A stretch of 64,000 nucleotides of DNA from Mycobacterium sp. GA-1841 (GCF_001954135.1 NZ_MBEQ01000017.1:248001-312000), one strand, 5' to 3'. Positions 46,147 to 56,692 are shown, counted from the first letter of the stretch. The notes: generated by a model from the sequence alone, not told the origin. A program made the numbers and translations.

Positions 46147-47030
46147 CAGTTCAGCTTCAACTCGCCGGCCGCCTTGACCTGGTCGGACTGGTGTTTGAGC
46201 ACCACGCCGAGGGTGGCGGCGATCATGGCATCGTCGATGGTGTCCAGGCCCAGGGCCAGCACCGTGCGCCCCCAGTCGATGGTCTCGGCCACCGACGGCA
46301 GCTTCTTGAGTTGCATGCCGCGCAGCACCCCGATGATGCGGACCAGTTCGGCGGCGATGTGCTCGGGCAGGTCCGGAACCCGCGACAGCAGGATCCGCCG
46401 CTCCAGATCGGCGTCCGGGAAGTCGATGTGCAGGAACAGGCAACGACGCTTGAGCGCCTCGGAGAGCTCACGGGTGGCGTTGGAGGTGAGCACCACGAAC
46501 GGGGGCCGCTCGGCGGTGATCGTGCCGAGCTCGGGCACAGTCACCGCGAAGTCCGAGAGCACCTCCAACAGCAGGCCCTCGATCTCGATGTCGGCCTTGT
46601 CGGTCTCGTCGATCAGCAGCACGGTCGGGTCGGTGCGTTTGATCGCGGTCAGCAGCGGGCGGGTCAGCAGAAACTCCTCGCTGAACACGTCCATCTTGGT
46701 CTGGTCCCAGTCGCCGGTGCCGTTCTGCCCGGCCTGGATCCGCAGGATCTGCTTGGCGTGGTTCCACTCGTACAGCGCCCGGGCCTCGTCGACACCCTCA
46801 TAACACTGCAGGCGCACCAGTTCCGAACCGGTGCTGGCGGCGACCGCTCGGGCCAGCTCGGTCTTGCCGACACCCGCAGGGCCCTCCACCAGTAGCGGTT
46901 TGCCCAGCCGGTCGGCGAGGAAAACCGCTGTCGCGGTGGCGGTATCGGCGAGGTAGCCGGTCTCGGCCAGCTTGCGTGCGACATCGTCGATGTCGGCGAA
47001 CAACGGAGCGGGGCGCGCGGGCACGCTCAT
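46146..47030 (-). CDS. MoxR-type AAA+ ATPase
   Basis: A 294-residue ATPase equivalent to Rv2426c. Walker A is GPAGVGKTELAR, Walker B VLLIDETDKAD, and sensor 1 VVLTSNATRELSEALKRRCLFLHID, ending with the arginine finger region. MoxR proteins act as chaperones with VWA partners, as encoded by the next gene. A 30-bp gap separates it from proA upstream on the same strand, so it may be co-transcribed with proA. Confidence 0.9.
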   Translation of the reverse strand: MSVPARPAPLFADIDDVARKLAETGYLADTATATAVFLADRLGKPLLVEGPAGVGKTELARAVAASTGSELVRLQCYEGVDEARALYEWNHAKQILRIQAGQNGTGDWDQTKMDVFSEEFLLTRPLLTAIKRTDPTVLLIDETDKADIEIEGLLLEVLSDFAVTVPELGTITAERPPFVVLTSNATRELSEALKRRCLFLHIDFPDADLERRILLSRVPDLPEHIAAELVRIIGVLRGMQLKKLPSVAETIDWGRTVLALGLDTIDDAMIAATLGVVLKHQSDQVKAAGELKLN

Positions 47031-47060
47031 GTGGTCTCCTGGTCTGTATCTGGTCGGCGG

Positions 47061-48320
47061 CTAGGCCGGGCGGGTCTGACCGTCTCCCCACACGATCCAT
47101 TTGGTCGAGGTCAGTTCGGGCAGGCCCATCGGTCCGCGGGCATGCAGCTTCTGGGTGGAGATGCCGATCTCGGCGCCGAAGCCGAACTGCTCTCCGTCGG
47201 TGAACGCGGTGGACGCGTTGACCATCACCGCGGCCGCATCCACCTGTTCGGTGAAGCGCTGGGCCGCAGCAAGATTCGTCGCCACGATGGCCTCGGTGTG
47301 CCCGGTGCCGTATTCGTTGATGTGAGCGATGGCCCCGTCGACGCCGTCGACCAAGGCCACGGCGATGTCCATCGAGAGGAACTCGGCGTGCAGCTCTTCG
47401 TCGGTGGGATCGGCGTGCACGGTCACCCCGGCCTCCCGCAGCGCGGCGGTCAGCCTCGGCAGTGCGGTGGCCTCCAACGCCCGGTCGACCAACAATGTCT
47501 CGGCCGCGTTGCAGACGCTGGGACGCCGGGTCTTGGAGTTCAGCAGGATCTTCTCGGCCAGGTCGACGTCGGCCGATGCGTCGACGTAGACATGGCAATT
47601 GCCGACCCCGGTCTCGATCGTGGGCACCTGGGCGTCGCGCACCACGGCCTCGATCAGGCCGGCACCCCCGCGTGGGATCACCACGTCGACGAGGCCGCGG
47701 GCCTGGATCAGATGCGTGACGCTGGCCCGGTCATGGCTCGGCAACAGCTGCACCGCGTCGGTCGGCAGATCCACCGAGGCCAACGCCGACCGCAGTGCGG
47801 TCACCAGTGCCTGATTGGATTGCGCGGCCGACGAACTGCCGCGCAGCAGCGCGGCATTGCCGGATTTCAGGGTGAGGCCGAACGCGTCCACCGTGACGTT
47901 GGGCCGGCCTTCGTAGACCATGCCGACCACACCGAGCGGCACGCGCTGCTGACGCAGCTGCAGGCCGTTGGGCAGGGTGCGACCGCTGATCACCTGCCCG
48001 ACAGGATCGGGTAGGCCGGCGACCTGACGCAGACCCGCGGCGATGCCGTCGACCCGCTGCGGGTTGAGCGCCAGGCGGTCCAGCATGGCCTCCGGCGTGC
48101 CGGCCTGGCGGGCCGCATCCAGATCGGCGGCATTGGCGGCCAGCACCTCGTGCACATGGGCCAGCACGCTGTCGGCAGCGGCGTGCAGGGCACGGTTCTT
48201 GGTCTCGGCGCTCAAGGTGCCCAGGATGCGGGCGGCGACACGGGCCCGCCGCGCGGCTTCGTGTACCTGCTCGCGGAGGTCGTGCGTCGGGGCGTTGACG
48301 GGCGGTGTCTGCACGCTCAT
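47061..48320 (-). CDS. proA: Gamma-glutamyl phosphate reductase
   Basis: The 419-residue NADPH-dependent enzyme makes glutamate-5-semialdehyde, the second step of proline synthesis after ProB (encoded at 54131). Conserved blocks: [30 protein letters not shown], the catalytic-Cys region [19 protein letters not shown] and [16 protein letters not shown] lies 6 nt before ATG 48320, so the transcript is nearly leaderless. Divergent from the ribokinase-like gene with 71 bp between. Confidence 0.97.
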   Translation of the reverse strand: MSVQTPPVNAPTHDLREQVHEAARRARVAARILGTLSAETKNRALHAAADSVLAHVHEVLAANAADLDAARQAGTPEAMLDRLALNPQRVDGIAAGLRQVAGLPDPVGQVISGRTLPNGLQLRQQRVPLGVVGMVYEGRPNVTVDAFGLTLKSGNAALLRGSSSAAQSNQALVTALRSALASVDLPTDAVQLLPSHDRASVTHLIQARGLVDVVIPRGGAGLIEAVVRDAQVPTIETGVGNCHVYVDASADVDLAEKILLNSKTRRPSVCNAAETLLVDRALEATALPRLTAALREAGVTVHADPTDEELHAEFLSMDIAVALVDGVDGAIAHINEYGTGHTEAIVATNLAAAQRFTEQVDAAAVMVNASTAFTDGEQFGFGAEIGISTQKLHARGPMGLPELTSTKWIVWGDGQTRPA

Positions 48321-48378
48321 TCCCCCAGGGTATCGGAGGTGTTCACGCAGTTCGACACGTGTCAGTGCCCCGCGGGAT

Positions 48379-48384
48379 TAGCGT
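48379..48384 (+). promoter_or_regulatory. -10 hexamer of the ribokinase-like gene
   Basis: TAGCGT followed by 7 nt and ATG 48392, the leaderless signature. It lies in the 71-bp region shared with proA. Confidence 0.5.
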
Positions 48385-48391
48385 TGTCGCC

Positions 48392-49252
48392 ATGACGGCT
48401 TCGCGGGTGTGCGTGGTTGGGAGCATCAATGCTGACCAGACGTTCGTCGTCAACACGCTGCCGCGGCCGGGCCAGACCGTGCTGGCCTCGTCGCTCACCA
48501 CCTCGCCCGGCGGCAAGGGCGGCAACCAGGCGGTGGCCGCCGCCCGGGCCGGCGCCGACGTCGCGCTGGTGGCCGCCGTCGGCGACGACGCCGCCGGGGA
48601 AGCGCTGCGCCGTCACCTGCAGGCCAACGGGGTCGGTTCCGACGCCGTGACGTGCGTGCCCGGTCCGAGCGGATCGGCGGCCATCCTCGTCGACGCCGTC
48701 GGCGAGAACAGCATCGTGGTGGCCCCCGGCGCCAACGCCCACCTCGACGTGGATTCTCCCGCCGCACACAGCGCCCTCGTCTGGAGCGAGGTGGTGTTGA
48801 TCCAATTGGAGATTCCCGTCACCACCGCGATCGCGGCGGCCAAACTGGCCAAGGCCGCCGGCGCCGTCGTCATGCTCAACGCCTCGCCACCGGGAACCGC
48901 CGCCCACCACCTGCTGGCCCTGTCGGAATTGGTCGACGTGGTGGTGGTCAACGAGACCGAGGCCGCCGAGTGGCACTGGCCGGTCCGGCACCTGGTGATC
49001 ACCCGCGGCAAGCGGGGCGCCAGCTATCTGGGTCCCGACGAACGGTTCGACGTACCCGCGCCCGCGGTGCGTGCCCTCGACACCGCGGGCGCCGGTGACG
49101 TCTTCGCCGGCGTGTTGGCCGCGGGTTGGAGCACCGGCCATGAACCGGCTCTGCGACGCGCCTGCGCCGCCGGTGCGCTGGCCACCCTGGTACGTGGGGC
49201 CGGAAAGTGCGCCCCCGCTGCCGCTGACATCGATGCCGTCCTGACGCACTGA
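48392..49252 (+). CDS. PfkB-family carbohydrate kinase (ribokinase-like)
   Basis: A 286-residue kinase (Rv2436-like, annotated rbsK). PfkB signatures are TTSPGGKGGNQAVAAARAG near the N-terminus and the catalytic DTAGAGDVFAGVLAAG with its Asp base. Ribose is the likely substrate from overall resemblance, but PfkB specificity is hard to read and other sugars or nucleosides are possible. The start follows a 7-nt-spaced -10 hexamer. The frame is open upstream to 48305 without support. Confidence 0.85.
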   Translation: MTASRVCVVGSINADQTFVVNTLPRPGQTVLASSLTTSPGGKGGNQAVAAARAGADVALVAAVGDDAAGEALRRHLQANGVGSDAVTCVPGPSGSAAILVDAVGENSIVVAPGANAHLDVDSPAAHSALVWSEVVLIQLEIPVTTAIAAAKLAKAAGAVVMLNASPPGTAAHHLLALSELVDVVVVNETEAAEWHWPVRHLVITRGKRGASYLGPDERFDVPAPAVRALDTAGAGDVFAGVLAAGWSTGHEPALRRACAAGALATLVRGAGKCAPAAADIDAVLTH

Positions 49253-49283
49253 GCCGCCCCACTGAAACCGATACCGTTGCCGT

Positions 49284-49289
49284 TATAGT
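49284..49289 (+). promoter_or_regulatory. -10 hexamer of the enoyl-CoA hydratase gene
   Basis: TATAGT followed by 7 nt and ATG 49297, the leaderless signature. Confidence 0.55.
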
Positions 49290-49296
49290 CGCCGGC

Positions 49297-50121
49297 ATGA
49301 CGCAGGCACTCTCACCGCGGCCGCCCGAAGGCGACTGGCTGGGCACGCCGTACCTCACGTTCGACCGTCAAGGCCCCTTCGGTGTGGTCACCCTGGATCG
49401 GCCGGAGGCCCGCAACGCGATGACCCCGGCGATGTACTTCGGCATCCGATACGCGGTCACCCACGTCGAAGCCGACCCGGAGTTGGCCGGGCTGCTGATC
49501 ACCGGCACCGGCGACGTGTTCGCCCCGGGCGGCGACCTCGGCGGCGGCAACGGCGTCGACGACTGGATGAGTTTCGGTGCGGCGCTGTCGATGGACGTCA
49601 CGCCGTTCGAAACCCTGCGCCAGTCGGTCAAACCCGTGGTGAGCGCGGTCAACGGGCTGTGCCAGGGCGGCGGACTGCAGATCGCTATCTGCAGCGACAT
49701 GGCCGTGGTCAGCGACCAAGCCACGTTCCGCGTGCCCGAGTTATATCGCGGCATCGCCGATACCTACTACAGCCAGACGCTGGCTCGGCTGATCGGCCCG
49801 GTCCGCACCCGGGATCTGATGTTCACCGGGCGCACCCTCTCGGCCGCGGAGGCCGTCGACTGGGGCATGGTCGCCCGCGTCGTGCCGCACGACGAATTGA
49901 TCTCCGCCGCAACCGAAGTACTCGCCCAGTGCTGCCGCACCGCGCCCCGGGCCCGCGGGGTGGTCAAGTCCAGCCTGGACAACTACCTGGGCCTCTACGA
50001 CCGGATCGGCATGAAGGCCAGTTACAGCGGCGACGAGGCCGTCGAAGGCTTCCGCGCGTTCAAAGAACGCCGCTCGCCGGCCTGGGTGCATCCGCAACTG
50101 CGCGCCGAGGGCCGGTTGTAG
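49297..50121 (+). CDS. Enoyl-CoA hydratase/isomerase family protein
   Basis: A 274-residue crotonase-fold protein. It has VVTLDRPEARNAMTPAM, the oxyanion-hole region ITGTGDVFAPGGDLGGG, and the second oxyanion/catalytic block VNGLCQGGGLQIAICSDMAVV with FRVPELYRGIADTYYSQTLARLIG. The usual catalytic Glu after GGG is not in its classic place (Q in GGGLQ), so it may be an isomerase or other crotonase rather than a true hydratase. Substrate unknown. It converges on nadE with 6 bp between stops. Confidence 0.82.
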   Translation: MTQALSPRPPEGDWLGTPYLTFDRQGPFGVVTLDRPEARNAMTPAMYFGIRYAVTHVEADPELAGLLITGTGDVFAPGGDLGGGNGVDDWMSFGAALSMDVTPFETLRQSVKPVVSAVNGLCQGGGLQIAICSDMAVVSDQATFRVPELYRGIADTYYSQTLARLIGPVRTRDLMFTGRTLSAAEAVDWGMVARVVPHDELISAATEVLAQCCRTAPRARGVVKSSLDNYLGLYDRIGMKASYSGDEAVEGFRAFKERRSPAWVHPQLRAEGRL

Positions 50122-50127
50122 CGCCAG

Positions 50128-52179
50128 CTAGCTCTCCGGGATCTCCCGCTCGATCTCGTCGAGCCAGATCCGCGCCGACATGTCCGACGGCGCTCGCCAG
50201 TCGCCGCGCGGCGACAGGGAGCCGCCGTGGGACACCTTGGGCCCGTTGGGCAGGGCCGAGCGCTTGAATTGGGAGAACGAGTAGAACCGCTGCGCGAACA
50301 CCTGCAGCCAGTGCCGAATCTCCTTGAGGGAGTATTCCGGTCGTTTGTTCTCGGGGTATCCGGCCGGCCAGTCCCCGTGGCCGCGATCATGCCAGGCGTG
50401 CCAGGCCAGAAAGGCCACCTTGGACGGCCGGAATCCGTACCTCAGCACCTGGAACAACGAGAAGTCCTGCAGCACATAAGGTCCCACTTTGTCTTCACTG
50501 CTCTGGATCTCTTCATCCTCGCCGGTGGGGACGAGCTCAGGACTGATCTCGGTGTCCAGCACCGACTGCAGCACCGTGTTGACGTCGGAGTCCTGCGCAC
50601 CGAACTGGCCCGACGAGATCACCCACCGGATCAGGTGCTGGATCAGGGTTTTCGGCACCCCACCGTTGACGTTGTAATGCGACATCTGATCACCGACGCC
50701 ATACGTCGACCAGCCCAGGGCCAGTTCGGACAGGTCGCCCGTGCCGAGCACGATGCCGCCACGCTGGTTGGCCAACCGGAACAGGTAGTCGGTGCGCAAG
50801 CCGGCCTGCACGTTCTCGAAGGTGACGTCGTAGACCTTCTCCCCGCGACCGAACGGGTGATCCATCTCGGTGAGCATGAGCTGCGCGGTCTGTTTGATGT
50901 CGATCTCTTCGAACGTCACCCCCAGCGCGCGGCTCAACTCGATGGCGTTGTTCTTGGTGCGGTCACCGGTGGCGAACCCGGGCAGCGTGAACGCCAGTAT
51001 GTCACTGCGCGGCCGGTTTTCCCGGTCCATCGCGCGCGCGGCCACGATCAGAGCGTGAGTGGAATCCAGACCACCGGACACCCCGATCACCACCTTGGGG
51101 AAGTTCAGCGCCCGCAGCCGCTGCTCGAGACCCGACACCTGGATGTTGTAGGCCTCATAGCAATCCTGTTGCAGGCGGGCGGGGTTGGACGGGACGAACG
51201 GGAATCGCTCGACCTCACGCCGCAGTCCGATGTCCCCCGTCGGCGGGTCGAGCTGGAAGTCGATACGACGGAACCCGTCCACGACATCGCCGTGGTGACG
51301 GGCGTTGTCGTCGAACGTGCCCATGCGCACCCGCTCCGAACGCAACAACTCCAGATCCACATCGGCCACCGCGCGGCGCTCTCCACGCGGAAAGCGCTCA
51401 CTGTCGGCGAGCAGCAGCCCGTTCTCCCAGATCATGGTCTGCCCGTCCCAGGCCAGGTCGGTGGTCGACTCCCCCTCGCCGGCAGCGGCATAGATGTAGG
51501 CCGCCAGACACCGCGACGATGCCGAGCGCGCCAGCAGACACCGATCATCGGCCCGGCCCACGGTGATCGGGCTGCCCGACAGATTGGCCAGCACTGTCGC
51601 ACCGGCCAGCGCGGCCTGCGCGCTCGGCGGGATCGGCACGAACATGTCCTCGCACACCTCGACATGCAGCACCAGGCCCGGCACGTCGGCAGCCACGAAA
51701 AGCAGGTCCGGCCCGAACGGCACGTCCGCGCCGGCGACCCGGATGGTGCCACGCTGGTCGTCACCGGGGGCCATCTGCCGGCGCTCGTAGAACTCGCGGT
51801 AGGTCGGCAGGTAGGACTTGGGTGCCACACCGAGCACCGCACCGCGGTGGATGACCACCGCCGTGTTGTAGATGCGGTGCCGATGCCGCAGCGGCGCGCC
51901 CACGACGAGCACCGGCGTCAACACCACCGAGGCCGCGACGACCTCGACCAACGCCTGCTCCACCGACTCCAGCAGGGCATCCTGCATCACGATGTCGTCG
52001 ATCGAATAGCCCGACAGCGTCAGTTCGGGGAAGACCGCGACGGCCACTCCCTCATCGTGGCAGTCCTGCGCGAGGCGCAGCACCGATTCGGCATTCGCCG
52101 GCGGATCCGCCAACGCGGTGTGGTGGGTGCAGGCGGCAACTCGGGCGAAACCGTGGCGGTAGGCGCTGTAGAAGTCCAT
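50128..52179 (-). CDS. nadE: Glutamine-dependent NAD synthetase
   Basis: The 683-residue bifunctional enzyme makes NAD from deamido-NAD with glutamine as amine donor. The N-terminal nitrilase-type glutaminase has the Glu52 (FPELTLSG), Lys (PKSYLPTYREFYE) and Cys (VEVCEDMF) triad. The synthetase domain has the ATP-pyrophosphatase loop VIGVSGGLDSTHALIVA. It follows M. tuberculosis NadE (679 residues) along the whole length. ATG 52179 (MDFYSAYRHGF) matches that N-terminus; ATG 52188 is three codons upstream. Divergent from the hydrolase gene. Confidence 0.96.
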   Translation of the reverse strand: MDFYSAYRHGFARVAACTHHTALADPPANAESVLRLAQDCHDEGVAVAVFPELTLSGYSIDDIVMQDALLESVEQALVEVVAASVVLTPVLVVGAPLRHRHRIYNTAVVIHRGAVLGVAPKSYLPTYREFYERRQMAPGDDQRGTIRVAGADVPFGPDLLFVAADVPGLVLHVEVCEDMFVPIPPSAQAALAGATVLANLSGSPITVGRADDRCLLARSASSRCLAAYIYAAAGEGESTTDLAWDGQTMIWENGLLLADSERFPRGERRAVADVDLELLRSERVRMGTFDDNARHHGDVVDGFRRIDFQLDPPTGDIGLRREVERFPFVPSNPARLQQDCYEAYNIQVSGLEQRLRALNFPKVVIGVSGGLDSTHALIVAARAMDRENRPRSDILAFTLPGFATGDRTKNNAIELSRALGVTFEEIDIKQTAQLMLTEMDHPFGRGEKVYDVTFENVQAGLRTDYLFRLANQRGGIVLGTGDLSELALGWSTYGVGDQMSHYNVNGGVPKTLIQHLIRWVISSGQFGAQDSDVNTVLQSVLDTEISPELVPTGEDEEIQSSEDKVGPYVLQDFSLFQVLRYGFRPSKVAFLAWHAWHDRGHGDWPAGYPENKRPEYSLKEIRHWLQVFAQRFYSFSQFKRSALPNGPKVSHGGSLSPRGDWRAPSDMSARIWLDEIEREIPES

Positions 52180-52236
52180 CGGCTCCATTGTTGCCCGAAA
52201 AGTGTCGAGATCGGGCGACTGGGTATCAATTGAGTC

Positions 52237-52776
52237 ATGAGCGATACCGCCGTCGTGATCGTCGACATGCTCAACCACTATCGGCACGAAGATGCCGAAC
52301 ACCTGGCGCCGAACGTGGCACCGATCATCGACCCGCTGGTCGGGCTGATTGGGGGTGCGCACGAACGCGACGATGTCGACCTGATCTACGTCAACGACAA
52401 CTACGGCGATTTCACCGCCCAGTTCAGCGACATCGTCGCCGCCGCATTGGCCGGGGCCCACCCACAACTGGTGCGGCCGATCGTGCCCCCAGACGACGCC
52501 CTGATGCTGAGCAAGGTGCGCCACAGCGTGTTCTACGCCACCGCCCTGGATTACCTTCTGGGCCGGTTGGACACCAAGCGGGTGGTGCTGGCCGGCCAGG
52601 TCACCGAACAGTGCATCCTCTACAGCGCGCTCGACGCCTACGTGCGACATTACGACGTGGTGATCCCCAGCGATGCCGTCGCCCACATCGACGCCGAGCT
52701 GGGTGCCGCGGCGGTCGAGATGATGCGCCGCAACATGAGCGCCGAGATCCTTCCTGCCGCCAAATGCCTCGGTTGA
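52237..52776 (+). CDS. Isochorismatase-family cysteine hydrolase
   Basis: A 179-residue cysteine hydrolase with the triad Asp10 (VIVDMLNHY), Lys93 (MLSKVRHSVF) and Cys126 (VLAGQVTEQCILYSALDAY). The family includes nicotinamidase, isochorismatase and amide hydrolases. Being divergent from NAD synthetase and next to an NAD-consuming sirtuin, it could recycle nicotinamide, but the nicotinamidase metal motif was not recognised, so this is only a suggestion. The 57-bp divergent gap contains both promoters. Confidence 0.82.
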   Translation: MSDTAVVIVDMLNHYRHEDAEHLAPNVAPIIDPLVGLIGGAHERDDVDLIYVNDNYGDFTAQFSDIVAAALAGAHPQLVRPIVPPDDALMLSKVRHSVFYATALDYLLGRLDTKRVVLAGQVTEQCILYSALDAYVRHYDVVIPSDAVAHIDAELGAAAVEMMRRNMSAEILPAAKCLG

Positions 52777-52785
52777 CCAGCGGCC

Positions 52786-52791
52786 TATCCT
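52786..52791 (+). promoter_or_regulatory. -10 hexamer of the sirtuin gene
   Basis: TATCCT followed by 7 nt and GTG 52799, the leaderless signature, just after the stop of the hydrolase gene. Confidence 0.55.
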
Positions 52792-52798
52792 GGCGAGG

Positions 52799-53641
52799 GT
52801 GGATGCACCCGAACTCGTAGCCCTGCTGCAGGATCGCCGGGTCGCGGTGCTCACCGGCGCCGGAATGTCGACCGACTCCGGGATTCCCGATTACCGCGGT
52901 CCCGATTCCCCGCCGAGCAATCCGATGACGATCCGGCAGTTCACCTCCGACCCCGGGTTCCGCCGTCGGTACTGGGCGCGCAACCACGTCGGCTGGCGTC
53001 ACATGGACCAGACCATGCCCAACGCCGGACACCGCGCCCTGGTTGCCCTGGAAACCACCGGAGTGGTCACGGGGTTGATCACCCAGAACGTCGATCTGCT
53101 GCACAGCAAGGCCAGCAGCCGCTCGGTGGTGAACCTGCACGGCACCTACGCGCAGGTGATCTGCCTGGACTGCGGCCACACGATGAGCCGGGCTGCGCTG
53201 GCCGATGACCTGGAGGCGCTCAATCCCGGATTCGCCGAGCGCGCCGAACAGGTCGGTGGTATCGCCGTCGCACCCGATGCCGACGCCCAGGTCGACGACA
53301 CCGATTCATTCGTCATCCGAGACTGCCCGGCGTGTGGCGGGATGCTCAAACCCGACATCGTGTACTTCGGCGAAAATGTCCCCAAAGACCGTGTGGAACA
53401 AGCCTATTCACTCGTCGATGCGGCACAGGCGCTGTTGGTGGCGGGCTCGTCGCTGACGGTGTATTCCGGTTACCGCTTCGTGCGCCACGCCGCGGCCCAC
53501 GGCATCCCGGTGGCCATCGTCAACCGCGGGCCGACCCGGGGTGACGATCTGGCGACCGTGAAGGTCGACGCCGGATGTTCGGAGATGCTGACCCTGTTGA
53601 CGGGTGAGCTCACGAGAACGTGCACGGCATCGACCGGATAG
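52799..53641 (+). CDS. Sir2-family NAD-dependent protein deacylase
   Basis: A 280-residue sirtuin. Motifs in order: [18 protein letters not shown] (NAD loop), [11 protein letters not shown], catalytic His in NLHGTY, a zinc site from CLDCGH and [10 protein letters not shown], then VYFGENVP and [14 protein letters not shown]. It would remove acyl groups from lysines, using NAD and releasing nicotinamide. The extra segment between the zinc pairs (about 130-165) fits the class II bacterial/plant-like type. GTG 52799 is leaderless by its -10 spacing. It is followed by gene remnants. Confidence 0.9.
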   Translation: MDAPELVALLQDRRVAVLTGAGMSTDSGIPDYRGPDSPPSNPMTIRQFTSDPGFRRRYWARNHVGWRHMDQTMPNAGHRALVALETTGVVTGLITQNVDLLHSKASSRSVVNLHGTYAQVICLDCGHTMSRAALADDLEALNPGFAERAEQVGGIAVAPDADAQVDDTDSFVIRDCPACGGMLKPDIVYFGENVPKDRVEQAYSLVDAAQALLVAGSSLTVYSGYRFVRHAAAHGIPVAIVNRGPTRGDDLATVKVDAGCSEMLTLLTGELTRTCTASTG

Positions 53642-53668
53642 CGTGCACGAAATTGCCCTGCAGATAGG

Positions 53669-53785
53669 CGGGTTGGGCTTTCGACCCAAGTCGAGGACAC
53701 CCGGCCGATCGAACACCTCGGTGTCCCAGTTGCCTGACGCGTAGAACATCACCATCTTCTCCCCCGCGGTGATCAGTTGACCACC
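53669..53785 (-). pseudogene. Cytochrome P450 remnant
   Basis: About 39 codons on the minus strand read [19 protein letters not shown], then [20 protein letters not shown]. This resembles the P450 segment between the ExxR helix and the heme loop (typical VVMFYASANRDEAVF...FDIGRxPNPHLAFG). The heme-binding FGxGxHxCxG that should follow is missing: the reading continues with PICRAISC. Neither the rest of the N-terminal domain nor a start is present, so this is a decayed fragment. It abuts a truncated TetR gene on the other strand. Confidence 0.65.
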
Positions 53786-54082
53786 GAGTTGATCGCCCTC
53801 AACGAGATGTCGGCCTATGACCCCCTGGTCGGGCAGACCTATCGCGAGCTGTTGGCCGGGATCGCCGATCAGCTCGCCCGGGTGATCGTCGACGGCCAAG
53901 CCGACGGCTCGATCCGGCCGCAACTGCCCGCCGCCGCCACCGCGAGCACGCTGACCTGGATGGTGGAACGCACCTGCCAGCAGAATCTGCCGTCGAACTC
54001 AGCCTCCTATGACGCCGAATTGGCCGATACGCTCACCCAAATCATCTGGGGTGCGCTCTATTTAGAGTCCCCCGCCCGGTGA
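53777..54082 (+). pseudogene. TetR-family regulator, C-terminal remnant
   Basis: A 101-codon frame starting with TTG encodes [58 protein letters not shown] and DTLTQIIWGALY. This matches the ligand-binding C-terminal half of TetR regulators of the EthR/KstR-like type. The helix-turn-helix N-terminus is absent; just upstream lies the P450 remnant. It probably once regulated that P450 or its neighbours. No ribosome-binding site was seen. Confidence 0.65.
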
Positions 54083-54130
54083 TTTCGGTGCGTTTGGTAA
54101 CGGTCAGCGTTACTCGTTGCACCCAAATCG

Positions 54131-55231
54131 CTAGAGGGCGACCAGATCGTCGGCGTGCACGGCGGGCCGGCGCAATTCGGCCGGCAAGTCTGCCGTGGAG
54201 CGCCCGATGACCGTGGCCAACTCCGACGCCTCGTAGGCCACCACGCCGCGGGCGACCGTCTGCCCGTCAAGCCCCCGCAGATCCACCACATCCCCACCGT
54301 GGAAATGCCCGGTGACTTCGGTGATCCCGGCCGGCAACAGCGAGCGCCGCTGTTCGACGACCGCACGCACCGCGCCGTCGTCGAGGGTCAATGCGCCATG
54401 CGACTCGGCGGCATGGCGAACCCAGAACCGCCGCGCCGACATCCGCTCGGGCCGCGGCGCGAACACCGTACCGACCGAGGCGTCACTGAGTGCCGCGCCC
54501 GCATCCGCGGCAGCGGCCAGCAACACCGGCACTCCGGCGTCGGCGGCCAACAACGCCGACGACAGCTTCGAAGCCATCCCGCCGGTGCCCAGATTGCTGC
54601 CGCCGCCGGCCACCACCCCGTCCAGGTCACCCTGCGCGGCGACTTCAGGGATGAAGCGCGCGTTCCCTTTTCGGGGATCCGAGTCGTACAGACCGTCGAT
54701 ATCGGACAGCAGGATCAGGGCGTCGGCGCCGACCAGCTGGGCCACCAGCGCCGAGAGCCGATCGTTGTCTCCGAATCGAATCTCGTTGGTGGCCACGGTG
54801 TCGTTCTCGTTGACGATGGCCACCGCGTGCAAAGCCCGCAGCCGGTCCAAGGTGCGCTGAGCGTTGTTGTGCTGCACCCGCATCGCGATGTCGTGCGCGG
54901 TCAGCAGCACCTGGCCGACCGTGCGGCTGTAGACCGCGAACGCCGAACTCCAGGCGTTGACCAGGGCCACCTGCCCGACGCTGGCGGCCGCCTGCTTCGT
55001 GGCCAGATCGGTGGGGCGTTTGGACAATCCGAGCGGCTCGATGCCGGCGGCGATGGCGCCGGAGGACACGATCACCAGGTCGGAGCCGGCGCGCATCCGG
55101 CCTTCGATGGCCTCGACCAGAACCGCGAGCCGGCCGGCGTCGAACACCCCGGTGGACGTGGTGAGGGCGGTGGTCCCGACCTTGACGACCACACTGCGCG
55201 CGGTCCGGATCGCTTCGCGATGAGCGCTCAC
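54131..55231 (-). CDS. proB: Glutamate 5-kinase
   Basis: The 366-residue enzyme phosphorylates glutamate to start proline synthesis, feeding ProA. The kinase domain has [27 protein letters not shown] and [26 protein letters not shown]-terminal PUA domain starts near residue 275 ([28 protein letters not shown]). Its ATG overlaps the obg stop by 4 bp. It is the last gene of rplU-rpmA-obg-proB. Confidence 0.96.
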   Translation of the reverse strand: MSAHREAIRTARSVVVKVGTTALTTSTGVFDAGRLAVLVEAIEGRMRAGSDLVIVSSGAIAAGIEPLGLSKRPTDLATKQAAASVGQVALVNAWSSAFAVYSRTVGQVLLTAHDIAMRVQHNNAQRTLDRLRALHAVAIVNENDTVATNEIRFGDNDRLSALVAQLVGADALILLSDIDGLYDSDPRKGNARFIPEVAAQGDLDGVVAGGGSNLGTGGMASKLSSALLAADAGVPVLLAAAADAGAALSDASVGTVFAPRPERMSARRFWVRHAAESHGALTLDDGAVRAVVEQRRSLLPAGITEVTGHFHGGDVVDLRGLDGQTVARGVVAYEASELATVIGRSTADLPAELRRPAVHADDLVAL

Positions 55232-56676
55232 GCGTCCTCGCTACCGGGCTGGCGGCGCTCCCGTCGGGCAGCCTTGCGCTCCGCCGCACCGATCCGGTCG
55301 GTCTGTTCCAGCCGGATGTCGGTACCACGCCCGGTGAGCGGCATGTCCACCCCGGCGGGGGTCTGCGGTTCCCAGTCGAACGTCATGTCGCCGATGGTCA
55401 CCGCGCAGCCGGGCTTGGCGCCCAACTTCAACAGCTCGTCCTCGACGCCGAGGCGGGCCAGCCGGTCACCGAGGTAACCGACGGCCTCGTCGTTGGCAAA
55501 ATCGGTCTGGGCGATCCAACGCTCGGGACGGACACCACGCACGATGAAACCGCCGTACCCGTCCGTCTCGACCGTGAAGCCGCTCTCGTTGACCGCGATG
55601 GGCCGGATCACCGGCCGCCTCGGCACCACCTCAGGCTGCGCGTCACGATACGTCTTGACCATCTCCCACAACGCAAAGATCAACGGGCGCAAGCCATCAC
55701 GGCTCACCGTGGAGATCTCGTACACCGGCCAGCCGAACCGCTCGGCGACCTCCTCCCGCACGAAGTCGGCCAGCTCCCGCGCGTCGGGCACGTCGATCTT
55801 GTTGAGCACCACCGCACGTGGCCGCGACGCCAGGTCGCCCAGGGTCGAATCACCTTGCAACGTCGGGGTGTAGGCGGCGAGCTCGGCTTCCAGCGCCTCG
55901 ATGTCGGAGATCGGGTCGCGACCGGGTTCCATGGTGGCGCAGTCGACGACATGCACCAGCACTGCGCAACGCTCGAGGTGCCGCAGGAACTCCAGGCCCA
56001 GGCCCCGGCCCTCGGAGGCGCCGGGAATCAGGCCGGGAACGTCGGCCACGGTGAACGTGTGGTCGCCGGCCGACACCACGCCGAGATTGGGCACCAGTGT
56101 GGTGAACGGATAGTCGGCGATCTTGGGTTTGGCCGCCGAAATGGTCGACACCAGAGAGGATTTGCCTGCCGAGGGGAAACCGATCAGGCCGACGTCGGCG
56201 ACGGTCTTGAGCTCGAGCGTGAGATCACGGGTCTGCCCCTTCTCGCCGAGCAATGCGAAACCGGGAGCCTTACGGGCCCGGGAAGCGAGTGCCGCATTGC
56301 CGAGGCCGCCACGACCACCGGCCGCCGCCTCGAAGCGGGTACCGGAGCCGACGAGGTCGGCCAGCATCCGCCCGTTCTCGTCGAGAACCACGGTGCCGTC
56401 GGGCACCCGGACGATCAGATCGTCGCCGGCCGCACCGTCACGATTGCTGCCCGCGCCCTGCTTGCCCGAGGGTGCGACGACATGGGGATGGAAATGGAAG
56501 TCCAGCAGGGTGTGCACCTGCGGATCGACGACAAGCACGATGCTGCCGCCGCGACCGCCGTTGCCGCCATCAGGACCGCCGAGGGGTTTGAACTTCTCGC
56601 GGTGCACCGAGGCGCAGCCGTTGCCGCCGTTGCCTGCACTCGCGTGAATGACGACGCGGTCGACAAACCGGGGCAT
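55228..56676 (-). CDS. obg: Obg-family GTPase CgtA
   Basis: A 482-residue GTPase needed for large-subunit assembly and growth control. The glycine-rich Obg fold is seen at residues 1-160 ([18 protein letters not shown], GGDGGxGG-type repeats). The G domain has [31 protein letters not shown] and [10 protein letters not shown]. The OCT C-terminal domain follows from about 345 ([27 protein letters not shown]). Start ATG 56676 [12 protein letters not shown] 90-bp gap with a large inverted repeat separates it from rpmA. Confidence 0.96.
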   Translation of the reverse strand: MPRFVDRVVIHASAGNGGNGCASVHREKFKPLGGPDGGNGGRGGSIVLVVDPQVHTLLDFHFHPHVVAPSGKQGAGSNRDGAAGDDLIVRVPDGTVVLDENGRMLADLVGSGTRFEAAAGGRGGLGNAALASRARKAPGFALLGEKGQTRDLTLELKTVADVGLIGFPSAGKSSLVSTISAAKPKIADYPFTTLVPNLGVVSAGDHTFTVADVPGLIPGASEGRGLGLEFLRHLERCAVLVHVVDCATMEPGRDPISDIEALEAELAAYTPTLQGDSTLGDLASRPRAVVLNKIDVPDARELADFVREEVAERFGWPVYEISTVSRDGLRPLIFALWEMVKTYRDAQPEVVPRRPVIRPIAVNESGFTVETDGYGGFIVRGVRPERWIAQTDFANDEAVGYLGDRLARLGVEDELLKLGAKPGCAVTIGDMTFDWEPQTPAGVDMPLTGRGTDIRLEQTDRIGAAERKAARRERRQPGSEDA

Positions 56677-56692
56677 CGGACATCCTCTCCGT

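Noticed and set aside
50227..52233. Plus-strand open frame of 668 codons opposite nadE
   Set aside because: Antisense shadow; nadE matches its family along the full length.
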